Of a DNA stretch of 64,000 bases, positions 24,079-33,612 are shown piece by piece. Every line of letters starts with the position of its first letter. Within the stretch, counting starts at the first letter, position 1. The notes beneath the pieces are model-generated. The model was given only the letters and a program-made list of their open reading frames with translations, had not been told where the DNA came from and did no database searches. The stretch comes from 630D-37 sp037478835 (GTDB lineage: Bacteria > Chloroflexota > Anaerolineae > Anaerolineales > Villigracilaceae). Where the stretch lies: the NCBI GenBank assembly GCA_037478835.1, contig JBBFLV010000008.1, positions 1 to 64,000 on the forward strand, in the 5' to 3' direction. The position numbers were made by a program, and so were the translations under genes.

Positions 24079-25293
24079 ATGGCCGAAGGGAAGATCCGAG
24101 TTTTAATAGTGGATGACATTGCCGAGACGCGCGAGAATGTGCGAAAAATTTTACAGTTTGAGCCAACGATCGAGGTCGTCGGCGCGGCTCGCTCTGGACA
24201 AGAGGGCATTGAACTCACGCAGCGCCTGGATCCGGACGTGGTGATCATGGATATCAATATGCCGGATATGGACGGGATCACGGCGACGAAGACCATTCGA
24301 GAGCGTCAACCTCATGTCCAGGTGGTGATCCTTTCTGTTCAGGGCGATACGAATTACATGCGCCGGGCGATGTTGGCTGGGGCACGCGACTATCTGGTGA
24401 AGCCGCCTCTAATGGATGAGTTACTAAATGCTGTGCGGCAGGCCGGGATGCTGGCCCACCAGGAGCGTTTGAAGACCGCTCAGGCGCGCCAGCCACTTCC
24501 GACGGCAGGCATCACACCAAGGGCAGGCATTCTCTCGGCTGCCTTGGGAAAAGTGATCGCTGTTTGCAGCCCCAAAGGTGGCGTGGGGCGCACAACGGTT
24601 GCCGTCAACCTGGCGGTAGCACTGCACAACGAGGATACGCGCGTGATCATTGTGGATGGCAGTTTGCAGTTTGGCGATGTGGCCATGTTCTTCAACGAAC
24701 AGGGGAAGAACAGCGTGGTGGATCTAGCCCCCAGAGTTGAGACACTGGAGCCGGAGATCGTCGAAAGTGTGGTTATCAAACATGCCGCATCCGGCGTGCA
24801 CATTCTTTCTGCCCCCACGCGCCCAGAAGATGCCGATCGCGTTGACCCCAATCAATTCAAGGAATTACTAAAGTATCTGCGACAAATGTATGCATATGTG
24901 GTCGTGGATACTACCTCGTATATTAACGATGTGACCCTCTCGACCCTGGATGAGAGTGATGTCATCGTCCTGATCACCACTCAGGACATTCCGGCGCTGA
25001 AAAATGCCCGTCTTTTCCTGGACCTTTTGCGGACGCTCAATGTCGATTTACGCAAAGTAGTCTTTACTCTTAATCGCTACGATCGGCGTATTGCCATTAC
25101 TCCGGAGCGCATTTCCGAGAACTTGAAGCAACCGGTTAAAGCGGTGATCCCCTTGGATGAGCGTACGGTCCTGCCGGCTGTGAATCGCGGTGTGCCGTTT
25201 GTGTTGGAAGCGCGCTCTCAGCCGGCCACGCGTGGGATTCTGGAACTCGGTGAGGCCGTGCGTGCTTGTATTGGTGAATTAGAACAAGCCTGA
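24079..25293 (+). CDS. cpaE: CpaE/TadZ-type pilus protein: receiver domain plus MinD-like ATPase
   Basis: 404 residues. Residues 1-125 form a complete response-regulator receiver (VDD at 11-13, phosphoacceptor D58 in VVIMDINMPDMDG, K in DYLVKPP). Residues about 150-400 form a MinD/ParA-type ATPase with deviant Walker A SPKGGVGRTT and a DTTSYINDVTL switch. CpaE/TadZ places the Tad pilus machine at a cell pole. Many TadZ receivers have lost the Asp; here it is kept, so phosphorylation is possible. It is 13 bp from cpaB. Confidence 0.9.
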   Translation: MAEGKIRVLIVDDIAETRENVRKILQFEPTIEVVGAARSGQEGIELTQRLDPDVVIMDINMPDMDGITATKTIRERQPHVQVVILSVQGDTNYMRRAMLAGARDYLVKPPLMDELLNAVRQAGMLAHQERLKTAQARQPLPTAGITPRAGILSAALGKVIAVCSPKGGVGRTTVAVNLAVALHNEDTRVIIVDGSLQFGDVAMFFNEQGKNSVVDLAPRVETLEPEIVESVVIKHAASGVHILSAPTRPEDADRVDPNQFKELLKYLRQMYAYVVVDTTSYINDVTLSTLDESDVIVLITTQDIPALKNARLFLDLLRTLNVDLRKVVFTLNRYDRRIAITPERISENLKQPVKAVIPLDERTVLPAVNRGVPFVLEARSQPATRGILELGEAVRACIGELEQA

Positions 25294-25314
25294 TGATACG
25301 TTTTGGAGGCGAGT

Positions 25315-26721
25315 ATGTCACTATTAAAGCGTCTTGAAAGTGGAGGAACCACCTCTCAACCGCAGCAACCGACACCGGCCGGAGAAGGTACCGGTGGTGC
25401 CGCTTCGCTGCCCCCGCGCAGGGTGAGTGCACCGCCGCCAACACCGCCAAGCGGTTCCTATCTGGACCTGAAGACCCGCGTCCAGAATCGCTTGCTGGCG
25501 AATCTCGATCCCTCAATGGATGTGCGTAAGACGGAAGAAGTACGTCGAACCATTCAGGAGCTCTTTGAGCAGATTTTGGCCGAGGAGAATATCGTCCTCT
25601 CCCGCCCCGAACGCGCCCGCCTATTCGAACAGATTGCCGCGGAGATCCTCGGCTTCGGCCCGTTGCAACCGCTCTTGGAAGACGATACCATCACCGAGAT
25701 CATGGTCAACGGTCCGAAGAACGTCTACGTGGAGCGCAAGGGCAAAATTTATCGTGTGCCGATTACCTTCGAAAATAACGATCACGTCATGCGCATCATT
25801 GACCGCATCGTTGCCCCTTTGGGACGGCGCATTGACGAATCCAGCCCGTATGTGGATGCCCGTCTGCCGGATGGTTCGCGCGTCAATGCCGTCATCCCGC
25901 CTATCTCACTGATCGGGCCGGTGCTCACCATCCGTAAGTTTTCCCGCACTCCGATCACGGTGGAGCAATTGATCGAGTTTGGCTCGATCACACCGGAGGC
26001 GGTGCAGTTTCTCAAGGCGTGTGTAGAAGCGCGCCTGAACATTATCATCTCCGGCGGTACCGGTTCCGGTAAGACCACCCTGCTCAATGTTCTCTCCGGC
26101 TTCATTCCCGCTGACGAACGCATTATCACCATTGAAAACGCGGCGGAATTGCAGCTGCGCCAGGAACACGTGGTCACACTGGAGTCCCGCCCACCCAACA
26201 TCGAAGGTCGCGGGGAAGTGACCATCCGTCAGCTGGTGATCAACTCCTTGCGTATGCGCCCCGATCGCATTGTCGTCGGCGAGTGCCGTGGTGAAGAGGC
26301 CTTGGATATGCTCCAGGCGATGAACACCGGTCACGATGGCTCGATGACCACCCTGCACTCCAACAGCCCGCGCGATACCCTGGCCCGTCTGGAGACAATG
26401 GTGATGATGGCCGGCATGGATTTGCCCTCGCGGGCGATCCGTGAGCAAATCGCCTCGGCGGTTGACCTGATTGTGCACCAGGAACGTCTGCGGGATGGCT
26501 CGCGCAAGGTGGTGCAGATCAGCGAGGTCAACGGCATGGAGGGCGACATCATTACCATGACCGATATCTTTGTATTCGAGCAGATGGGCTACGAAAACGG
26601 GAAAGTGATCGGGCGTTTGCGTCCAACCGGCTTGCGTCCGAAGTTTATGGATAAGATCGAAGCCGCGGGCATTCACCTGCCTCCCTCGATCTTTGGCGTG
26701 GGTGAGCGCAGACGCTATTGA
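25315..26721 (+). CDS. cpaF: Tad pilus assembly ATPase CpaF/TadA
   Basis: A 468-residue hexameric secretion ATPase that powers Flp pilus assembly. A Pro-rich N-tail precedes the N-domain (FGPLQPLLEDDTITEIMVNGPKNVYVE). Walker A is GGTGSGKTT (247-255), with an Asp/Glu box (DERIITIENAAELQL), a Walker B region (RPDRIVVGECRGEEALDML) and a His box (GHDGSMTTLHSN). The ATG at 25315 has TGGAGG upstream. Confidence 0.97.
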   Translation: MSLLKRLESGGTTSQPQQPTPAGEGTGGAASLPPRRVSAPPPTPPSGSYLDLKTRVQNRLLANLDPSMDVRKTEEVRRTIQELFEQILAEENIVLSRPERARLFEQIAAEILGFGPLQPLLEDDTITEIMVNGPKNVYVERKGKIYRVPITFENNDHVMRIIDRIVAPLGRRIDESSPYVDARLPDGSRVNAVIPPISLIGPVLTIRKFSRTPITVEQLIEFGSITPEAVQFLKACVEARLNIIISGGTGSGKTTLLNVLSGFIPADERIITIENAAELQLRQEHVVTLESRPPNIEGRGEVTIRQLVINSLRMRPDRIVVGECRGEEALDMLQAMNTGHDGSMTTLHSNSPRDTLARLETMVMMAGMDLPSRAIREQIASAVDLIVHQERLRDGSRKVVQISEVNGMEGDIITMTDIFVFEQMGYENGKVIGRLRPTGLRPKFMDKIEAAGIHLPPSIFGVGERRRY

Positions 26722-26740
26722 TTTTCATTTAGGAGGCGCG

Positions 26741-27685
26741 ATGCAGCTGATCCTCATTGTAGGTGGCGTTGTCCTTTTGATCCTATTGATCGTTGGGCTG
26801 GTCATTTCCCTGCGTACTGAGACGCAGGTGGAAGAGCGCCTGGCGCGCTACCTGGAAGAGGAAAAACAGGTCGAGAAAAAGGCCGAGCGCTCGGTACTGA
26901 GCGAGTGGCTGAACAAGCGCATGGAGAAAACCCCGCGCGGCAGTCGCATTGCCCGCGAACTGGCCCGCGCCGATATTAAGCTGAAGGTCTCAGAATATTT
27001 TGCCCTGCTCTTCATCCTGATGGTCGGTCTGGCGCTCATTTCCTATCTACTCGCACCGAGTCCGATTTCAATTTTGATCGGTATAGTAGCAGGGTATATT
27101 TTTCCGCAGATTTATATCAAGAGGAAACAGTCTGAGCGTCTCCATCGCTTTGAGCAGCAGCTCGTAGATATGCTCAACCTAATGGTGAGCGGTCTGCGCG
27201 CCGGGTATTCGACCATTCAGGCGCTGGAGGCGGTCAGCAGTGAACTCTCCCCCCCTATCTCGGAAGAGTTCCGTCGCGTGGTTCAGGAGATCCAGATCGG
27301 CATTCCAATGGAAAAGGCGTTGGATAATCTCTTGCGGCGCGTACCCAGTGTTGACTTGGATTTTATTGTTACTGCGATGAACGTTCAGCGTGAAGTGGGT
27401 GGTAATCTGGCGGAAATTCTGGATAGCATTTCGTTCACCATTCGTGAGCGGGTGCGCATCAAAGGTGAAATTCGCACTAAAACTGCCCAGGCGCGCGCCT
27501 CGGCTACCATTGTTTCCCTTCTGCCGATCGGACTTAGTGTCTACCTCTGGTTTGTCAATCGTGCCTATTTCATGACCTTTTTCGACAACGGATTGTTGTG
27601 TGGTTTGCTCGCTCTGGGTTCGGCGGCGCTGTTGATTGTGATCGGATACACGGTGATGATGCGCATTGCCAATATCGAGGTGTAA
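26741..27685 (+). CDS. tadB: Tad pilus inner-membrane platform protein TadB
   Basis: A 314-residue type II secretion F-domain membrane protein. One N-terminal helix, a charged cytoplasmic region, then LVDMLNLMVSGLRAGYSTIQALEAVS, IPMEKALDNLLRRVPSVDLDFIVTAM and two C-terminal helices. It forms the platform with TadC on which CpaF acts. AGGAGG precedes the ATG; it starts 19 bp after cpaF. Confidence 0.93.
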   Translation: MQLILIVGGVVLLILLIVGLVISLRTETQVEERLARYLEEEKQVEKKAERSVLSEWLNKRMEKTPRGSRIARELARADIKLKVSEYFALLFILMVGLALISYLLAPSPISILIGIVAGYIFPQIYIKRKQSERLHRFEQQLVDMLNLMVSGLRAGYSTIQALEAVSSELSPPISEEFRRVVQEIQIGIPMEKALDNLLRRVPSVDLDFIVTAMNVQREVGGNLAEILDSISFTIRERVRIKGEIRTKTAQARASATIVSLLPIGLSVYLWFVNRAYFMTFFDNGLLCGLLALGSAALLIVIGYTVMMRIANIEV

Positions 27686-27686
27686 G

Positions 27687-28640
27687 ATGCTCATCGGCAT
27701 TACGATTGGCCTGCTTGTTTTGCTTCTCATCGTTGGAGTGGTGATCGTTGGGGTGCGCATGGCCTCACAGGAGGAAAGCGAGACCGATCCGGTCTTGGCA
27801 CGCCTGGCCGAGTTGAGTCAAACAGGAGCGGTTTCCTCGCTGGAAGAGGTGGAACTGCAACAGCCTTTCCGTGAGCGTATTATTATCCCGCTCCTGAAGC
27901 GCATCGGTGAGTTCTCTCTGCGCTTCACGCCACAGAAGGCGCTGCAAGAGACCGAGCTAAAGCTGGAAATGGCCGGGCGTCCCTATCGGATGGATGCCAC
28001 CACGTTTCTTGCCTTGCGCTTTGTGATTCCGGCTGTGTTTATTGGATTTTTCCTGTTTATCTTTGCAGCAGCTCCGGCTCCTCCACCCCTTTCGCGTCGA
28101 TTGTTGTTCATTGCGCTTTCCGGTTTGGTGGGTTTTTACTTCCCGCAGCTCTGGCTACAGAGTCAGATCAATCGCCGTCAAAAGGAGATTCTCAAATCGA
28201 TGCCGGACGCCTTGGATTTGCTCACCATCTGCGTAGAGGCCGGTCTGGGATTTGAAGCGGCGATGTCGAAAGTGGCTGAAAAATGGCAAACTGCCCTGGG
28301 ATATGAGTTTATGCGTGTGATCCGTGAAGTGCAGCTGGGAGTGCCGCGCCGACAGGCTCTAAGAAGCATGGCACAGCGCGTGGGCTTACCGGAAATGAAC
28401 AGTTTCGTTAGCGCGATTATTCAGAGCGAAACACTAGGCGCTAGCTTGTCAAAGGTCTTGCGAATCCAGGCGGAGCAAATGCGCATTCAGCGTCGACAAC
28501 GCGCAGAAGAAGAAGCCAACAAAGCACCCATTAAGATGACGATCCCGATGGTGTTCTTGATCTTCCCATCTATTTTTATAATTTTGTTGACTCCTGCAGC
28601 AATTCAGATCATTCGTGTCTTCAGAAATATTAGTTTTTAG
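27687..28640 (+). CDS. tadC: Tad pilus inner-membrane platform protein TadC
   Basis: A 317-residue partner of TadB. An N-terminal helix, two mid helices around residues 115-155, and the F-domain (SMPDALDLLTICVEAGLGFEAAMSKVAEKW, AIIQSETLGASLSKVL) ending in a hydrophobic segment. It starts 1 bp after the tadB stop, and comF starts 2 bp after its own stop. No pilin, TadE/F or prepilin peptidase gene is in the cluster. Confidence 0.93.
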   Translation: MLIGITIGLLVLLLIVGVVIVGVRMASQEESETDPVLARLAELSQTGAVSSLEEVELQQPFRERIIIPLLKRIGEFSLRFTPQKALQETELKLEMAGRPYRMDATTFLALRFVIPAVFIGFFLFIFAAAPAPPPLSRRLLFIALSGLVGFYFPQLWLQSQINRRQKEILKSMPDALDLLTICVEAGLGFEAAMSKVAEKWQTALGYEFMRVIREVQLGVPRRQALRSMAQRVGLPEMNSFVSAIIQSETLGASLSKVLRIQAEQMRIQRRQRAEEEANKAPIKMTIPMVFLIFPSIFIILLTPAAIQIIRVFRNISF

Positions 28641-28642
28641 TA

Positions 28643-29380
28643 ATGAACGGGCGCGCCCTTCTTTATCACTGGCTCTGGGAAGCCATGGATATGTTTTTCC
28701 CGCCGCGCTGTGGTGGATGTGGCAAGGAGGGTGCGCGATGGTGCGCGCAATGTCAGGAACGGGTAAAAATGCCTCATCCGCCGTTTTGTATGCGATGTGG
28801 CACATTTTCTCACGAGGAGATTTGCTTTTCTTGTCGCGAACATCCTCCGGCTTTTAACGTTTTGCGCTCCTGGAGTTTGTTTACCGAACCGGTGCGCCCG
28901 GCTTTACATCGCCTTAAGTATCACCGGGATATGGGATTAGGGGAGGCATTGGCTGTGCCTTTTGCCAAGTTTGTCCGTTCCTTGCAATGGCCTGTAGACG
29001 TTGTGATCCCGATTCCCCTGAGTGCGAAGCGCTATCAGGAACGCGGTTATAATCAAGTTGCACTTTTTGCCTATCCCCTCGCTTTGCATTTGCGTCTGCC
29101 CTATTTGGCTCGTGCTTTGAAGCGCACCCGCGAAACGCGCTCTCAAGTGGGACTTTCCGCGCAGGAACGACGCGAGAATGTACAGGGTGCTTTCATGGCA
29201 GAAGGGAAGTGGTTGAAAGAGAAGACTGTTTTGCTGGTGGATGATGTGGCGACAACCGGTTCTACGCTCTCATCGGCTGCACAGGCTTTGCTAACTGCCG
29301 GTGCCAATGCAGTTTATGCAGTGACATTGGCCCGTGCCATTCACCCATCGTTTGGAGGTATCTATGACACCCAAATATGA
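28643..29380 (+). CDS. comF: ComF family protein (phosphoribosyltransferase fold)
   Basis: A 245-residue protein. N-terminal zinc-finger Cys pairs (RCGGCGKEGARWCAQC, CMRCGTFSHEEICFSC) are followed by a type I phosphoribosyltransferase domain with PRPP loop VLLVDDVATTGST. ComF is needed for uptake of single-stranded DNA in natural transformation in some bacteria, and no catalytic role is established. Its place directly after tadC hints that the pilus may serve DNA uptake, but that is inference. Its end overlaps the hpf start. Confidence 0.92.
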   Translation: MNGRALLYHWLWEAMDMFFPPRCGGCGKEGARWCAQCQERVKMPHPPFCMRCGTFSHEEICFSCREHPPAFNVLRSWSLFTEPVRPALHRLKYHRDMGLGEALAVPFAKFVRSLQWPVDVVIPIPLSAKRYQERGYNQVALFAYPLALHLRLPYLARALKRTRETRSQVGLSAQERRENVQGAFMAEGKWLKEKTVLLVDDVATTGSTLSSAAQALLTAGANAVYAVTLARAIHPSFGGIYDTQI

Positions 29381-29924
29381 AGTGATCGGTCGGAACATGG
29401 AGCTCAATCAGCGGCTCCAGGAATATGCGGAGAAAAAACTTCAGAAGATCGAACGTCACCTTAATGAAGTGGATGAAACGCGCGTCGAATTTGCATACAA
29501 CCGTTCGGCGCGAAGCAATACCGATCGGTACACGGCGCAAATTACCACGCGGGTCAAAGGCGTGCTCTTGCGCACAGAAGAACGTTCCGACGATCTCTTT
29601 GCTGCTTTTGATGCGGCCCTGGATAAGATGATGCGCCAGATTGAGCGCTACAAGGGACGACACTACCGCGGACGCGGCGATGGTCGTTCGGCGGCAGAGG
29701 TTGTTTCCGTTCCGGAGGGCGAGGTGGAGGAGGAAGTTCCTTCCCCGATCGTGCGCCGCAAGAAATTTGTCCTCTTGCCGATGACCGAAGAAGAAGCGAT
29801 TGAACAGATGAATTTGCTCGGACACGATTTCTTCCTCTTCTATAATGCGGAATCCGGGCAGGTCAATGTGCTCTATCGTCGTCGAGATGACACCTACGGC
29901 CTGATTGAACCGGAGCTGGGGTAG
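29364..29924 (+). CDS. hpf: long-form ribosome hibernation promoting factor
   Basis: 186 residues. The N-domain (VIGRNMELNQRLQEYAEKKLQKIERHL through DKMMRQIERYKGRH) binds the decoding site of 30S. A charged linker leads to the C-domain (IVRRKKFVLLPMTEEEAIEQMNLLGHDFFLFYN) that dimerises ribosomes into 100S particles. GGAGG lies before the ATG at 29364, inside the comF gene; comF-hpf adjacency is common in Firmicutes. A terminator follows. Confidence 0.96.
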   Translation: MTPKYEVIGRNMELNQRLQEYAEKKLQKIERHLNEVDETRVEFAYNRSARSNTDRYTAQITTRVKGVLLRTEERSDDLFAAFDAALDKMMRQIERYKGRHYRGRGDGRSAAEVVSVPEGEVEEEVPSPIVRRKKFVLLPMTEEEAIEQMNLLGHDFFLFYNAESGQVNVLYRRRDDTYGLIEPELG

Positions 29925-29940
29925 GCACGAAGATTACGGG

Positions 29941-29968
29941 GGACCCGGTGAAGTGCCGGGTCCTCTTT
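29941..29968 (+). terminator. terminator after hpf
   Basis: A perfect 8-bp stem GGACCCGG/CCGGGTCC with a 7-nt loop, followed by TCTTT. It separates the tad-comF-hpf unit from folE. Confidence 0.8.
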
Positions 29969-29993
29969 ACGTTTGCGTTTTCAAGGAGTGATC

Positions 29994-30629
29994 ATGGAAG
30001 AACTGGATTACGATGATGGTCTGACTCCAGAGCAGATCGCACGTATGGGGTTCGATCATCAGATGATCGAATCCGCCGTGGCACAAATCCTGCGCGGGAT
30101 CGGCGAGGATCCGGAACGGGAAGGCTTGAAAAATACGCCTCGACGCGTGGCGCGCATGTATGCTGAGCTGCTTTCCGGCTATTCGGTGGATGTCGAAGCG
30201 ATGATCAACGGCGCCATTTTCAATATCGCTTACGATGAAATGGTGATCGTGCGCGATATTGAGTTTTATAGCCTGTGTGAACATCATATGCTTCCCTTCA
30301 TCGGCCGTGCGCATGTTGCCTATTTGCCAAAAGGCAAAGTGATCGGCCTCTCCAAGATTCCGCGCATTGTGGATATGTATGCACATCGTTTGCAGGTTCA
30401 GGAACGTATGACGCGCCAGATCGCCGATTTTTTGCGCGATTTGCTCCAACCGCAGGGGGTTGCCGTGGTGGTGGAGGCGGTGCACCTGTGTGCCATGATC
30501 CGTGGTGTAAAGAAGCACGATGCGCGCATGGTGACTTCGGCGATGCATGGCGCTTTTCGTGCCAATTTGGCCACGCGTCAGGAGTTCCTGGATAACATTT
30601 CTCGCGGCTCGGTGCCGTTACAGATCTGA
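29994..30629 (+). CDS. folE: GTP cyclohydrolase I
   Basis: A 211-residue enzyme that converts GTP to dihydroneopterin triphosphate, the first step of folate (and queuosine precursor) synthesis. Zinc ligands C95, H98 (SLCEHHMLPF) and C166 (HLCAMIRGV) are present, as are GRAHVAYLPKGKVIGLSK and the RRVARMYAELLSGY helix. AAGGAG precedes the ATG. Its TGA overlaps the ATG of the following kinase gene. Confidence 0.97.
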   Translation: MEELDYDDGLTPEQIARMGFDHQMIESAVAQILRGIGEDPEREGLKNTPRRVARMYAELLSGYSVDVEAMINGAIFNIAYDEMVIVRDIEFYSLCEHHMLPFIGRAHVAYLPKGKVIGLSKIPRIVDMYAHRLQVQERMTRQIADFLRDLLQPQGVAVVVEAVHLCAMIRGVKKHDARMVTSAMHGAFRANLATRQEFLDNISRGSVPLQI

Positions 30630-32173
30630 TGCTTTCCATGCTTCCTGATTTCCGCGTCCGCCAACGAGATTATCTCCTGGAAGTTGCCCGCCTGCTCACG
30701 CAGGAACTGGACCTGGAGAAACTGCTGGCGCGCATTCTGCGCATCTCGACCGAAATCCTCGCCGGCCAGGCCGGGCTGATTGCTCTCCGAGAAGCGGATG
30801 GCTGGCGCGTGGTAGCCGCGCAGGGGATTCACCCGGCCTTTTTGCGCTATTTGGAACCGCTCTTGGCCGAGGAAAAGGTCGCCGACCTGGATGTGCGGGA
30901 ATTGAATCGCTTGCTTAAGGAGCTGACCTATACCGCAAGCATGGGATTGTTAAACGGCACCGGCCTGCCGCTCATCGCCCATGGCGAAGTGATCGGGGTG
31001 ATCTTCATCTTTCGCGCCTATCCCGATCTCTTTACGGCGAATGATCGTCAACTGCTCCAGGCCTTTGCCGATCAGGCGGCGATCGCCGTTTTCAATGCTC
31101 GCCTATACCGCGCCGTGCGCTACGAGAAGGAGCGCCTGGATGCCATTTTGGACGCTGCGGCCGATGGCCTGCTGATCCTAGAGCCCGATCACACCATTGA
31201 ACGCTGCAACCGGGCGTTTGAAAGGTTCTACGGTCGCCCGCGTCAGGAAATCATTGGGAAGAAACATCATGAAATCATCGTCTGGGCGCGCGAGCCGAAC
31301 GGGCGCACGCTGGAAGAAGCCGAAGCCGGTGGCTGGCCGCTGACGCCGCATGCCCACCTCTACGTGGAGGGCGATCTGCAGCGACCCGATCCACCTCCGC
31401 TGCCTGTGGGGATCACCTATGCGCCTTTGCTCTACGACGGTCGCCTACGGAATATCATCGTCTCCGTGCGCGATATCACCCATTTTCGCCAGGCGGAAGA
31501 GCTCAAGAGCACCTTTATTTCCATCATTAGCCATGAGCTACGCACTCCGGTGGCGCTGATCAAAGGCTATGCTTCGACGTTGCGCCGAGAGGATATGTCC
31601 CTGGACCCGGTGCTGGTTCAGGAGAGCCTGACGATCATCGAAGAGGAAGCCGATCGCCTGTCGCGGATGATCGACGATCTCCTGGATGCTTCGCGGCTGC
31701 AAGCCGGGGGACTGCAACTCCAGCGCAGTGAAGTTTCTTTGCCGTTGCTGGCCGAACGCCTGGCTGAGCGATTTCGCACCCAAACCACTAAACACACGCT
31801 GATTGTAGATTTCCCTTCCCACTTTCCAATTCTTTTGCTGGATGAGGGACGCATGGAGCAGGTGCTTTCCAACCTGATCTCGAATGCCATTAAATACGCC
31901 CCATCCGGCGAAATTCGCATTCAAGGCCAGGTGCGCCCAGAACAGGTGATCGTTTGCGTCAGCGATCAGGGCCCCGGCATCGATCCGCGCGATCTGCCGC
32001 ATATCTTTGATCGCTTTTATCGCTCGGAAACGGCGATCCGTAAAACCAAAGGCGCCGGGCTGGGGCTGTATTTAGCGCGGGCGATCATTGAAGCGCACGG
32101 CGGACGGATCTGGGCTGATTCCTCGCCTCAGGGAGGCGCCAGGATTTGTTTTTCCCTGCCTGTTAAGGGTTGA
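30629..32173 (+). CDS. GAF-PAS sensor histidine kinase
   Basis: 514 residues without membrane segments, so a cytoplasmic sensor. GAF domain about 15-165 (RILRISTEILAGQAGLIALRE), PAS about 170-290 (ILDAAADGLLILEPDHTIERCNRAFERFYG), HisKA with the phosphoryl-accepting His in SIISHELRTPVALIKGYAS (about 300), then HATPase with N box (QVLSNLISNAIKYAP), DQGPGIDP and GAGLGLYLARAI. No response regulator is adjacent; translational overlap with folE may be only genomic packing. Confidence 0.92.
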   Translation: MLSMLPDFRVRQRDYLLEVARLLTQELDLEKLLARILRISTEILAGQAGLIALREADGWRVVAAQGIHPAFLRYLEPLLAEEKVADLDVRELNRLLKELTYTASMGLLNGTGLPLIAHGEVIGVIFIFRAYPDLFTANDRQLLQAFADQAAIAVFNARLYRAVRYEKERLDAILDAAADGLLILEPDHTIERCNRAFERFYGRPRQEIIGKKHHEIIVWAREPNGRTLEEAEAGGWPLTPHAHLYVEGDLQRPDPPPLPVGITYAPLLYDGRLRNIIVSVRDITHFRQAEELKSTFISIISHELRTPVALIKGYASTLRREDMSLDPVLVQESLTIIEEEADRLSRMIDDLLDASRLQAGGLQLQRSEVSLPLLAERLAERFRTQTTKHTLIVDFPSHFPILLLDEGRMEQVLSNLISNAIKYAPSGEIRIQGQVRPEQVIVCVSDQGPGIDPRDLPHIFDRFYRSETAIRKTKGAGLGLYLARAIIEAHGGRIWADSSPQGGARICFSLPVKG

Positions 32174-32243
32174 TGCACCTATCCATCTCGGTCGAATGGG
32201 GTACAATTAGCAAGTCTCTCATTTCTTTTCTACGGAAGATTCT

Positions 32244-33608
32244 ATGGCCAAGACTCAAATTGCCTGTCCACGTTGCCGCCAGCCGATCCTGGCGGAAGTC
32301 GAACAACTTTTCGATGTCACAGCCGATCCATCGGCCAAGCAACGTCTCCTGAGCGGTCAGGTGAACGTTGCCCAATGTCCGCATTGTGGTTTTTCCGGCC
32401 GCTTGGCCACCCCCATTGTCTACCATGATGCGGATAAGGAGCTCCTACTCACTTACTTTCCACCCGAATTGAACCTTTCTGTCAACGACCAGGAGCGCCT
32501 GATCGGCCCGCTGATCAACCAGATCGTCAACCGCCTGCCGCCGGAGAAGCGCAAGGCGTATCTTCTGCGACCTCAAACCCATTTCACTTACGAAAGTCTG
32601 ATCGAGACCATCTTGGCAAAAGATGGGATCACGCGCGAGATGCTCCAGGCGCAACAGGAGCGCATTCATCTCCTGGAACGCCTGTTGCAGGCCTCGTCAG
32701 ATGATGTGCGGCGGGAAATCGTGCGCCAGGAAAAGCATTTGATAGACGAGAACTTCTTTGCCATCTTTAGCCGCCTGCTCCAAAGTGCAGCCGCGGCCGG
32801 TCAGGAAAATCTGGTGCGCGCGCTGGCCGAGCTGGAAGCGATCCTACTCTCCGAAACCGAATTCGGACAAAAGTTGCAGCGTACCGTGAGCGAGCTGGAA
32901 GCGGCTACCAAAGCCTTGCAACAGGCCGGCCCGAAGCTGACGCGTGAAAAACTGCTTGAACTTTTCATCCAGGCGCCGAACGAAGAGCGCGTCCAAGCGC
33001 TGGTGAGCCTCACGCGCCCTGGCCTGGACTATATCTTCTTCCAGTTGCTCACCAACCGCATTGAAGGCACCAAGAACCCGGAAGAGAAAAAACGCCTGGA
33101 GGCTTTGCGCGATAAGATTCTCGAATATGTCAATGAGATCGATCGCCAGATGGAAGAGCGCTTCAAAGAAGCGCAGCAGTTGATCGAAGAATTGCTTGCC
33201 CAGGAAGATGTTGCCGAGGCCACCCGTCGCAACCTGAATCGCTTTACGCAAGAGGCGATCGAGGTTCTGAATACCTTCTTGCGACAGGCCTCGGAGAAAA
33301 ACGACTATACACGCTTGGGCAAGTTGCAGAAAATTGTCGAAGTGCTGCAAGAAGCCAGCGCACCGCCGCCGGAAGTGGCATTGATTGAACGCTTGCTGGA
33401 TACGCCGGATGCCGCTCTGGAATCCATGCTGGAACAGAATCAGGCACTGATCACCGATGAATTTCTCCAAACCCTGAGCGGTTTAATGCTCCAGATCGAA
33501 GAGCAGGCTGCCGGGAATCCGGAAGCCAAGGCCTTGGGTGAGAAACTGGCGCGTATTCACAGCCTGGCGCTGAGGATCTCCATGCGCCGCCAGCTGCAAA
33601 GTCATTGA
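32244..33608 (+). CDS. CpXC domain protein with long helical tail
   Basis: 454 residues. The N-terminal domain (1-130) has four zinc-type Cys in IACPRCRQPI and AQCPHCGFSG, matching the CpXC domain. The rest (about 135-450) is almost all helical with heptad-like stretches (ELEAATKALQQAG, RFKEAQQLIEELLAQE) and probably forms coiled coils. The function of the family is not known to me. A TACAAT box stands about 35 bp upstream of the ATG, so it has its own promoter. Confidence 0.82.
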   Translation: MAKTQIACPRCRQPILAEVEQLFDVTADPSAKQRLLSGQVNVAQCPHCGFSGRLATPIVYHDADKELLLTYFPPELNLSVNDQERLIGPLINQIVNRLPPEKRKAYLLRPQTHFTYESLIETILAKDGITREMLQAQQERIHLLERLLQASSDDVRREIVRQEKHLIDENFFAIFSRLLQSAAAAGQENLVRALAELEAILLSETEFGQKLQRTVSELEAATKALQQAGPKLTREKLLELFIQAPNEERVQALVSLTRPGLDYIFFQLLTNRIEGTKNPEEKKRLEALRDKILEYVNEIDRQMEERFKEAQQLIEELLAQEDVAEATRRNLNRFTQEAIEVLNTFLRQASEKNDYTRLGKLQKIVEVLQEASAPPPEVALIERLLDTPDAALESMLEQNQALITDEFLQTLSGLMLQIEEQAAGNPEAKALGEKLARIHSLALRISMRRQLQSH

Positions 33609-33612
33609 AGTT

